Shown: positions 41,000-47,972 of the stretch, piece after piece
Layout: each line of letters opens with the position of its first letter
How positions within the stretch are numbered: position 1 is the first letter of the stretch
DNA from: CAVUCH01 sp963739995
Lineage (GTDB): Bacteria > Acidobacteriota > Vicinamibacteria > Vicinamibacterales > JAENWD01
Direction: 5' to 3'
Length of the DNA: 64,000 nucleotides
Assembly (NCBI GenBank): GCA_963739995.1
Contig: CAVUCH010000021.1
Location: 366,170 to 430,169, forward strand
Notes under the pieces: model-generated
Database searches by the model: none
What the model was told of the DNA's origin: nothing
What the model saw: the letters and a program-made list of their open reading frames with translations, nothing else
Position numbers and translations under genes: made by a program

Positions 41000-42871
41000 A
41001 TGAAACCATCCGCCAGCACCAACGACCGGCTAGCAGAGTTGCGCCTCTGGGTGACCGTGTTCATTCTGGCGGCCGCGTTCTTCGTCGGCATGGAATGGCT
41101 GTTCTTCGCGACAAAACCGTCCTTTCTCAACGTTTTTGTTTTCGGGGGCGTGGTACGCGTATTCGGTGCCACGCTCCTCCCGCTGATCGCCGGAGGAACT
41201 TTTCTGCTGGCGATGTGCTCGGTGGTCGCGCGGATTCCCGTTCCATTCCTGGGAGGTGCCTGTCGCGCGACCATGCACGCGCTGCCCACTCTCGTCCTGT
41301 CCGCGTCTGCCTTGCTGCTTCTGGACAACTTCACGACCACCGTACTTGGCTGGGGCATCGCCTCCCTGCGCGGGGGGCGGCTGCCGTACGCAGCCGGCGT
41401 CCTTGCCGGTGTCGTGTTCGTCTGGTGGGAGATCCGCCGCGCGGCCGCGTGGCTGCGGTTGGACGGCGCAGCCAGCCGAGTTGCAAGGATGTTTGCAGTC
41501 GGCTTCGTCGCCATGGCGGGAGTCGGTGCTGCCATCGAGATAATGGCTGTGCCCGCGGTCTCACAGGCGCGGGGTCGTCCAGCCCGTCTGCCGAACATTC
41601 TGATGGTCGGCATGGACGGTGTGAACGCCGACCATCTCTCCGTGTATGGCTACGGGCGGCCGACCACGCCGGCGCTGACCGGGCTTGCACACGACGCCCT
41701 CGTCTTCACCAACGCGTACTCGAATGCAGGCAACACAGGCGCCGCGCTGACTGCCATTCTGACGGGACGATTGCCAACCGACACGCGTGTGGTGTTCGCG
41801 CCCGACGTGCTGCGTGGCGACGCGGCGGTGCTTCACCTGCCCGGACTGCTGCGCGCGCTCGGCTACCGCACCGGGCAGTTCGCCGTTCGCCACTTTGGCG
41901 CGTCCACGGATTTCAACCTGCGGGGTGGCTTCGACGTGGTGAACGACCGTGTCGTCGCACCTGACAGTCTCACATCACGGGCTCTTCAGGCATTTGGATT
42001 CGGTGGGTACTTCATGGAGCAGATAGCGGAGCGCCTCCGCAGCCGCGTTGAAGCCCTGGCAGGGCACCGCGAGCACTCCGCGTTTGCAGAAGTCACCGGC
42101 TCGCTGGCCGCCGAATACATGGACGGCAACCGTCTGCGCCAGCTGAGGGAGTTCATCGTGGGCGCCCGTGAACCGTGGTTTGCGCATGCCCACCTGCTGG
42201 GGACCCACGGCGCGCAGTTTACGCCCCGCATACGACGCTTCTCGGCGGGGCAGGCGCAGGTATCGGATTGGATGGCCGATTTCTATGACGACGCCATTCT
42301 CGAAGCAGACACTTCCATCGGTGAACTCCTGGCGCTGCTCCGGCGCCGAGAATTGATGGATCGAACATTGATCGTGATCTATTCGGACCATGCGCAAGCC
42401 TCCCGCACGGACCGACCGGTGCCGCTGCTGGTGCGAATGCCTGACGGATCGCGGCACGAGCGAGTAGGTCAGACGGTCCAGAGCATCGACATCGCGCCGA
42501 CAATCGTGGACGCGTTGGGGTTGCGGCCGCCGGACTGGATGGTGGGGCAATCATTGCTGCGGGTCATCCCACCGTGCCGGCGGGTCTTCGGGGCGCTTGC
42601 GGCGGCCCGCGTCCGCGCGCTCAGGGCGGATTACACGATACCGGTGCCCCCGTTCTTCAGTCTCGGTGCTATATCGCTGGTACAGGGACAGCAGTGGTTC
42701 GAGCTCGGCCTGAACCCGTCCACTCCGATCATCTCCGGTGCGATTCCTCCATTGCCGGATGCGCTCGGTTCGTGTGAGCCATTGGTACCGGCATCAGCCC
42801 GGGCGGCGATCGTCGATCACCTCAACGCACGAGGGTATCAGGTGCCAAGGAGTATCTCTCGCGCGAAGTAG
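41000..42871 (+). CDS. Membrane-anchored alkaline-phosphatase-fold enzyme (sulfatase/phosphotransferase-like)
   Basis: A 623-residue protein. The first 185 residues hold five or so transmembrane helices (LWVTVFILAAAFFVGMEWLF, ALPTLVLSASALLLLDNF). The rest is a sulfatase-like catalytic domain outside the membrane: LMVGMDGVNADHLSVYGYG (first metal Asp, D206), NAGNTGAALTAILTGRLP, later DFYDDAILEADTSIGELL, YSDHAQ (Asp/His metal ligands) and SIDIAPTIVDALGL. Counting back from TGR, the nucleophile position is T246, where sulfatases have the Cys or Ser converted to formylglycine. Thr is used by LtaS- and EptA-like phosphotransferases. So a phospho-substituent transferase for lipid or glycan is more likely than a sulfatase. 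The ribosome site is weak. Confidence 0.85.
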   Translation: MKPSASTNDRLAELRLWVTVFILAAAFFVGMEWLFFATKPSFLNVFVFGGVVRVFGATLLPLIAGGTFLLAMCSVVARIPVPFLGGACRATMHALPTLVLSASALLLLDNFTTTVLGWGIASLRGGRLPYAAGVLAGVVFVWWEIRRAAAWLRLDGAASRVARMFAVGFVAMAGVGAAIEIMAVPAVSQARGRPARLPNILMVGMDGVNADHLSVYGYGRPTTPALTGLAHDALVFTNAYSNAGNTGAALTAILTGRLPTDTRVVFAPDVLRGDAAVLHLPGLLRALGYRTGQFAVRHFGASTDFNLRGGFDVVNDRVVAPDSLTSRALQAFGFGGYFMEQIAERLRSRVEALAGHREHSAFAEVTGSLAAEYMDGNRLRQLREFIVGAREPWFAHAHLLGTHGAQFTPRIRRFSAGQAQVSDWMADFYDDAILEADTSIGELLALLRRRELMDRTLIVIYSDHAQASRTDRPVPLLVRMPDGSRHERVGQTVQSIDIAPTIVDALGLRPPDWMVGQSLLRVIPPCRRVFGALAAARVRALRADYTIPVPPFFSLGAISLVQGQQWFELGLNPSTPIISGAIPPLPDALGSCEPLVPASARAAIVDHLNARGYQVPRSISRAK

Positions 42872-42903
42872 ACGCGGTGTCTTACCCGGGTGAAGTCTCG
42901 TGC

Positions 42904-43041
42904 CTATTTCCATCGCGATTCCTTGGCTCCGGCGAGACCTCGCCGTAGCTCGCGTTGCTCTTTGACGCGAGCGGAGGCGGGCCCGCCCAGGGGCGCGAGG
43001 ATCTCGTATGTGCCGAGGCGGGCGCCGGCAGTGAGGGTCAA
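42904..43041 (-). pseudogene. Relic of a second Ser/Thr kinase N-terminus
   Basis: From TTG at 43041, which overlaps the stop of the kinase at 43038, the frame reads (M)TLTAGARLGTYEILAPLGG, the standard N-terminus of acidobacterial PD40 kinases and close to TVTSGTRLGAYEVLAPLG of the upstream gene. After about 20 codons the similarity ends at the palindrome GGCGGGCCCGCC (42976-42987), and an unrelated Arg/Lys-rich run follows to TAG at 42904. A tandem kinase gene was apparently deleted here, leaving its first 60 bases. Confidence 0.7.
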
Positions 43042-45719
43042 CGGTCAGACCAGTTGAGAATCACATTGAGCTGGCGCGGCACCGACTCGGGATCGCGCTG
43101 AATCATCAGGAAGCGTTTGCCGACCGGCGACACGCTGTAGCTCTGAAATCGGTCGTTGATGAGAAAGTTCGACCGGTCGAACAGCTTGCGCGGAGCGCCG
43201 AACGTCCCGTCCGGCTGCATCGCCACCGCCACCATGGCGTCGCCCGTCAGATAGAAAAGCTCCTTGCCATCCGACGACCACATGGGCCGGACCCCGCCAC
43301 CACTCGACACCGGCACGCGGCGCTCGTCACGAGGGTACGACTGCACGTAGATCTCACTGCGGCCCGACTCGTCCGAGGCGTAAGCGACCCAACGCGGCGT
43401 GCCCTCCCGCCCCGGCGAGAACTGCGCGGCGATTTCGTTGAATCGCGTGACGCGCAACGGCGACGCCTTGCCATCCGGAGACAGGGTCCATAGATCCCGG
43501 CCGGTTGCGGGCTGGATTTCGATGTAGACCAGGGTCCCGTCCGTCGAGACCATGTACGGAAACTGATCGAAAGGCCGCTTGAGCAGCACTTCTGCCGTAC
43601 CCGATCCGTCGGCAGACTGCGAGTAGATATCCCAGTCGCCGCCGCGATTCGACGCGAACAGGATGCGCCGCCCGTCGCGGCTCCACGCCGGCAGAATGTT
43701 GCTTTCGATCCCTGACGTCAGTGGAATGTGAGTCCCGTGCTGGAAGTCGTGAATCCAGAGGTTGAGAGCCTGCCGGACGACGGCCTTCGCTCCGTCCGGT
43801 GAGATGCTCACTTCCTGATACACGTCCGGCTCGTGACGCAGCGGTTCGATCTTTCCCTCTCGGTCGACCCACACCAGCGATGCTCTGGACGGATTGCCGA
43901 CCGCGTACACCGCTGTCCCGTTACTCGAGGTCGCCAGCCAACCCCGACTCTCAGTTGAGGTGTCGCTGTACACGTTGTCCAGTACCGACGTGTCGGCACT
44001 GGTGCGAGCCGGGCGCCCCGGATCGAACGGCGCCGCGCGCAGGCTCGCGGTATCGTCAACGAGCAGCAGGCGGCCCGAGCCCCCTCGAACCGATCCCGCG
44101 TCGAAAAGCGCGGACGCAAATGTCGTCGTCGGCAACACCATTTCCCACTTGCCTGAGTCCAGCGAGAGCACGGCGTTCCCTCTGTTCTGCCCCCAGATGG
44201 TGAACAGCACTCTTCGGCCGCTCTTAGCGGGGAGGGCTTGTGGCCACACATGCGCATAGCCATTGGCTGCGCCGTCAGGCTTGGAGATGGACGTGGGCGT
44301 TCCGCCGCTGGCAGGAATCTGCAGGAGTCCGGAGCCGAGCGACGCCGCGTAGATGATGGTGTTGTCCTCGGTCCACGTGCCACCGAAGGCATAGGCAGCT
44401 TCGACGACGCGGACCGGAGTGCCGCCGGCGACTTCCGCCTTTTGCAGCTGGCTCTGCGCGAAGAAGGCCACCCATTTGCCATCCGGCGAGAAGAACGGCT
44501 GTCTGGCGCCCTTCGAACCGGGGACCGCGCGCGTCTCGAACGAATTCAGATCGCGCAGGTAGAGTTGGGAATCCTCCGTCCCTTGCCGCGCGACGTAGGC
44601 GACCGTCCGGCCGTCAGCGGTGATGGCCGGATACGACGTGATTTCCGAGCCCGGACGAAGCGGGATGGTCAGATGCGCCGAGGTCTGTTGAACCGCCGCG
44701 GGTCGGTTCCAAAGCGCGAAGGCGGCGACGGCGAGTGACACGACCGCAATCCCAGCCGATACCCACACCAGTGAGCGCTGTCGGTAACGCGCCGCGGACG
44801 TCGTTGCTGGCGACGCAGCCGTCTCGAACGCCCCCTCCAGTGCCAGGCGCATCGCCGCCATGTCGGGAATGCGTTGTTTCGGGTCCTTCTGCAGGCACCG
44901 CCTGAGGAACAGGACGAGCGTCGGCGGCAGCCCGGGAGGCAGCAGCGTCCAGTCCGGCTCTGCACGGACGACCGCCGCTAGCGTGTCCGTGAGGTCATCG
45001 CCGGGAAACGCGCGCGCGCCGGTCAGCATCTCGAACAGCACCGCACCAAAGGCCCAGACGTCCACGCGCTTGTCCACCGTCCTGCCGCGCGCCTGCTCCG
45101 GCGCCATGTACGCCGCCGTGCCCAGGATCATCCCGGCCCGAGTCATGACCGGAGACGTGAGTGTCGGGGAATCCATCGCGCCGGCACTCGAGCCGCCCGC
45201 GGGGTCCATCGGTTTTGCGAGCCCGAAGTCCAGCACCTTCACCGTGCCGTCCGCGCGGACCTTGATGTTCGCAGGCTTCAGATCGCGATGGACGATGCCC
45301 TGCTCGTGCGCGGCTTCCAGGGCCTCGGCGATCTGCTTCGCGATCGGCAGCGCGTCGGCGAGCGCGATGGGGCCGCGCGCGATGAGCGCGGACAGATCCT
45401 CGCCGTCGACGAGTTCCATGACCAGGGTGCGCATGCCCGCAAACTCTTCGATCCCGTAGATTGCGGCGATGTTCGGATGATTCAGCGAGGCCAGCGTCTT
45501 CGCTTCGCGCTGAAAACGCGCGAGCCGGTCGGCATCCAGCGCAAACGCCTCGGGCAGGATCTTGATGGCGACGTCGCGACCCAGCTTCGTGTCAGTCGCG
45601 CGATAGACCTCGCCCATGCCCCCTGCGCCAAGAGGCGCGAGAACTTCGTAAGCGCCGAGACGAGTGCCAGAGGTGACGGTCAGTGCGTCGCAGCTTATAC
45701 GAGTCGGGCGCTCATGCAA
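43038..45719 (-). CDS. Ser/Thr protein kinase with PD40 beta-propeller
   Basis: Complete kinase of 893 residues as read from TTG 45719. Kinase domain residues 22-290: GAGGMGEVY, catalytic K53, HRDLKPAN (H144-D146), DFG 165-167, GTAAYMAPEQ. One transmembrane helix lies at about 316-338 (VWVSAGIAVVSLAVAAFALW). The C-terminal 540 residues form PD40/WD40-like repeats, such as ARQPFFSPDGKWVAFF, SNILPAWSRDGRRILFAS and VRPMWSSDGKELFYL, probably in the periplasm and sensing an unknown ligand. The family N-terminus (TVTSGTRLGAYEVLAPLG) begins at a CTG at 45683, with a TATAAG box about 10 bases upstream, so the real start may be CTG on a leaderless message. A kinase relic follows directly. Confidence 0.93.
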   Translation of the reverse strand: MHERPTRISCDALTVTSGTRLGAYEVLAPLGAGGMGEVYRATDTKLGRDVAIKILPEAFALDADRLARFQREAKTLASLNHPNIAAIYGIEEFAGMRTLVMELVDGEDLSALIARGPIALADALPIAKQIAEALEAAHEQGIVHRDLKPANIKVRADGTVKVLDFGLAKPMDPAGGSSAGAMDSPTLTSPVMTRAGMILGTAAYMAPEQARGRTVDKRVDVWAFGAVLFEMLTGARAFPGDDLTDTLAAVVRAEPDWTLLPPGLPPTLVLFLRRCLQKDPKQRIPDMAAMRLALEGAFETAASPATTSAARYRQRSLVWVSAGIAVVSLAVAAFALWNRPAAVQQTSAHLTIPLRPGSEITSYPAITADGRTVAYVARQGTEDSQLYLRDLNSFETRAVPGSKGARQPFFSPDGKWVAFFAQSQLQKAEVAGGTPVRVVEAAYAFGGTWTEDNTIIYAASLGSGLLQIPASGGTPTSISKPDGAANGYAHVWPQALPAKSGRRVLFTIWGQNRGNAVLSLDSGKWEMVLPTTTFASALFDAGSVRGGSGRLLLVDDTASLRAAPFDPGRPARTSADTSVLDNVYSDTSTESRGWLATSSNGTAVYAVGNPSRASLVWVDREGKIEPLRHEPDVYQEVSISPDGAKAVVRQALNLWIHDFQHGTHIPLTSGIESNILPAWSRDGRRILFASNRGGDWDIYSQSADGSGTAEVLLKRPFDQFPYMVSTDGTLVYIEIQPATGRDLWTLSPDGKASPLRVTRFNEIAAQFSPGREGTPRWVAYASDESGRSEIYVQSYPRDERRVPVSSGGGVRPMWSSDGKELFYLTGDAMVAVAMQPDGTFGAPRKLFDRSNFLINDRFQSYSVSPVGKRFLMIQRDPESVPRQLNVILNWSDR
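45694..45699 (-). promoter_or_regulatory. Possible -10 box just before the kinase coding start
   Basis: On the minus strand TATAAG (plus-strand CTTATA) lies about 10 bases before the CTG at 45683, where family similarity begins. It sits inside the longer TTG-initiated reading, which argues against that start. No -35 at proper spacing is obvious. Confidence 0.25.
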
Positions 45720-45832
45720 CGTCGATGTTCCGCACCAACGCCGCTGACGATCGGAAAATCACTGTCAAAACTGAGCCCCTCCAGAATCGGGTGGACGGGT
45801 GTATGATCACCGGCCTTGCACGGAGGTGAGGC

Positions 45833-46300
45833 ATGCTCCGTCAGATCGTAGGTCTCGTCGTCGCCGTCCTCGCCACCGCTGCGCTCGTTGCATGCTCGGA
45901 CCAATCGCCCGCAGCGCCAAGCACGTTGGGCGCCGCTAGTCCAGGTGCGCCGCCGCCCGCTTCAGGCCCACGTCTTACGCCCGACCCGTTGCCGACGCCG
46001 GGTCCGACGCCGGCGCCGAATCCTCCGCCAGCGCCAAGCCCCGTCCCTGCACCGTCGCCCACGGCGAGTCCCGCCCCTGCGCCGACGCCTGCGCTCACGC
46101 CGAGCCCAGCTCCTGCACCAGCACCGACGCCCAATCCGACGCCGTCGCCCATGCCTGCGCCGGCCAATCCGCCGCGCGACGCGACACCGAGCCCCACGCC
46201 CGCGCCGGCGCCAGTACCTGTGCCGCCGAGCCCGACACCGCCGGCTCCTACACCTTCACAATCGACGCCGATCTGCTGCGCTTCAGCCGTGACGCCCTAG
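45833..46300 (+). CDS. Proline-rich lipoprotein
   Basis: A 155-residue lipoprotein. GGAGGTGA stands a few bases before the ATG. The signal peptide ends in lipobox LVAC, so Cys21 should be lipidated. The mature part is almost wholly P-x repeats (PTPAPNPPPAPSP, PTPSPMPAPA) for about 110 residues, ending in a short tail with a Cys pair (ICCASAVTP). Such regions form extended rods that span the cell wall or periplasm. No enzymatic domain is attached, which is odd because such rods usually carry one; the gene may be truncated. It is divergent from the PD40 kinase. Confidence 0.75.
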   Translation: MLRQIVGLVVAVLATAALVACSDQSPAAPSTLGAASPGAPPPASGPRLTPDPLPTPGPTPAPNPPPAPSPVPAPSPTASPAPAPTPALTPSPAPAPAPTPNPTPSPMPAPANPPRDATPSPTPAPAPVPVPPSPTPPAPTPSQSTPICCASAVTP

Positions 46301-46321
46301 CGGGCGCGGAGGCGTCCCGCC

Positions 46322-46342
46322 GGCAAGGCGCGACGACCGAGC
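46322..46342 (+). repeat. 21-bp sequence shared with the inverted-repeat element at 47.7 kb
   Basis: These 21 bases occur again, exactly, in opposite orientation at 47737-47757, inside the inverted-repeat element upstream of the hydrolase gene. Both copies are intergenic. This suggests a dispersed repeat family in the genome. Confidence 0.5.
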
Positions 46343-46512
46343 CCGTGGTGAAAGACCGGCGTCGGTTTCAGTTAGGGGGGAACCGGCACCCGGGCAGTGC
46401 GGATGTCTGCCTTTTCGGGGCGCCGGAGTTGGGGTAGCAGGTCAGGCGGCGAGTAAGTCGGAGCCCCCCAAACGGCGGCTTCCATTTACCGACGGTCCCC
46501 GTCAGCGCGTCT

Positions 46513-47619
46513 TCATTGCCGGGCCGTGATGGCGAGCAACACACTGAGCTCCTTCAGGAACTCGGACGAGTTCATGAACACGGCGAAATGCCCACCTTTG
46601 ATTGCCACAAAAGCCTTGTGCGGCGCTTCGACGCTATCGACGAACGCCTTGGCGAGGCTGGTGGGCGTGGTGAAATCGTCGGAGCCCTGGATCACGAAGA
46701 CCGGTACCGCGAATCGGCCTGTGAGCGCGGACGGCGCGAGGGCAGTCGACTGCGCCTGGAGCGGTTCGGCGCTCAGGTTCTGCCCATCGAACCAGTCGTT
46801 CACGTCGCGTATCGTGTACCCGGGCGCGCTCAGCGCGAACCCCAGCATGCTGTGGATGAAGGCGTCCGCCCCTTCGAGCAGGTTCGACCACCGGCGCTGC
46901 ACCGGGTAACCCCGGTTCTTGTACGGCGACGACGGGCCGATCTCTTCGAGCTCGCGCAGAGCGCGCGCGTCACCCAAGGCACGGGCCTTTGCGAGCATGG
47001 CATCGAACGCCACGTTTATCTGCGTGCGAGGATCGCCGACCTGACCGGTTCCGACGAACGCCTGGAAAAGGTCCGGCTTCGCCTTGGCCATCAACACGCC
47101 CAGTATCGAGCCCCAGGAGTGCCCCACGATGATGATCTTGTCCTTCCGCAAAGACGTGCGAAGAACGTCGGCCACCTCTACGCCGTCCTGCACCAACCGA
47201 TCGATGGTCAGGTTTGCAGCCGAGGTCCGCCCGTTCCGGCCTAGCGTTCTCCCGGCTCCGCGCTGATCCCATTGCACAACGGTGTAGGTCGCAAGCCAAG
47301 TCCGGAAGTAGGCGTACCCGTACGGATTGGTGGCGTCGCCCGGCCCGCCGTGCAGGACCAGCACGACGGGATTGGCCCGATCTTCCCCACGGATGGTCAC
47401 CCACTGTTCGATGCCACCAACCTGCAGGTATTTCGCTTCGTCGATGCCATTTGGGGTCGTGATCGCGTAGTCCTGGGCGTTTCGCCTGCGAAAGAAGTCG
47501 AACGCCGCGTCGAGCTTCCGCAGTTCGTCGCCGTTCGAGGATGCAGGTTCCTGCGTGCGTACGGGACTCGAGAACGCGAGAGCACCCAACGCAAAGAGCG
47601 ATTCACGCCGGTTGAGCAT
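46513..47619 (-). CDS. Exported alpha/beta hydrolase, proline iminopeptidase-like
   Basis: A 368-residue hydrolase. ATG at 47619 lies 6 bases after AGGGGG and begins MLNRRESLFALGALAFSSPV, a signal with twin Arg and a hydrophobic stretch. The family motifs are HGGPG at 90-94 (oxyanion hole of proline iminopeptidases), WDQRGAGRT, nucleophile S168 in GHSWGS, a probable acid in QGSDDFTTPT and His in KGGHFAVFM. S33-type enzymes remove N-terminal proline or hydrolyse related amides and esters. It is likely periplasmic or membrane-attached. It stands alone, with the inverted-repeat element just upstream. Confidence 0.9.
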   Translation of the reverse strand: MLNRRESLFALGALAFSSPVRTQEPASSNGDELRKLDAAFDFFRRRNAQDYAITTPNGIDEAKYLQVGGIEQWVTIRGEDRANPVVLVLHGGPGDATNPYGYAYFRTWLATYTVVQWDQRGAGRTLGRNGRTSAANLTIDRLVQDGVEVADVLRTSLRKDKIIIVGHSWGSILGVLMAKAKPDLFQAFVGTGQVGDPRTQINVAFDAMLAKARALGDARALRELEEIGPSSPYKNRGYPVQRRWSNLLEGADAFIHSMLGFALSAPGYTIRDVNDWFDGQNLSAEPLQAQSTALAPSALTGRFAVPVFVIQGSDDFTTPTSLAKAFVDSVEAPHKAFVAIKGGHFAVFMNSSEFLKELSVLLAITARQ

Positions 47620-47654
47620 TCTGCCCCCTCGCACGGCCAGACTGGATTAGTGGC

Positions 47655-47806
47655 CTGTATCGGCTGACTCGGTAGTGCCTTTCGGGCGGGGCATCCTGGC
47701 TGGCGGCGTTGCTCCTCCCTCGCATACTCCCGGCATGCTCGGTCGTCGCGCCTTGCCATGCAGGCGCCGCGCTCTCCGAAATCCACTAGCGAGTCAGCCG
47801 ATACAG
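47655..47806. repeat. Inverted-repeat element (MITE- or REP-like), 152 bp
   Basis: A left arm at 47655-47677 is complementary to a right arm at 47784-47806 over 23 bases with one mismatch (core TATCGGCTGACTCG). The 106-bp interior has no gene but contains a 21-bp sequence found in opposite orientation at 46322-46342. No clear target-site duplication is seen. Size and structure fit a small non-autonomous mobile element or a dispersed palindromic repeat. Confidence 0.55.
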
Positions 47807-47972
47807 ACCTCCAGGTATGAGACGGGCCTGGGATTTTCGCTGTTCCGAGTGCCCGCGGGCCCAGCGTAGTGGAGGACACCTGACTGTCGAACGGCACGTT
47901 GAACTCGCGGCCAATCGGAGGAAGGCCGATTGTCTCGCCCTTCCTCCCAGCCGCGACGGCGTTCACATCGGC
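47807..47972. other. Intergenic behind the beta-helix gene
   Basis: Together with the inverted-repeat element this forms a 353-bp gap between two minus-strand genes. The hydrolase promoter should lie in or near the element. Nothing else is recognised. Confidence 0.3.

Noticed and set aside
41000..42871. Formylglycine-dependent sulfatase
   Set aside because: No Cys or Ser in the C/S-x-P-x-R position; Thr occupies it and the PxR part is absent.
45841..46197. Gly/Ala-rich frame opposite the Pro-rich lipoprotein
   Set aside because: It is the mirror of the P-x codon repeats and lacks any start signal.
46221..46437. Frame continuing past the Pro-rich lipoprotein (AGSYTFTIDADLLRF...)
   Set aside because: The start resembles a secreted beta-strand for about ten residues only, then becomes Arg-rich and runs through a dispersed repeat. 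A frameshift in the lipoprotein cannot be excluded but is not supported.
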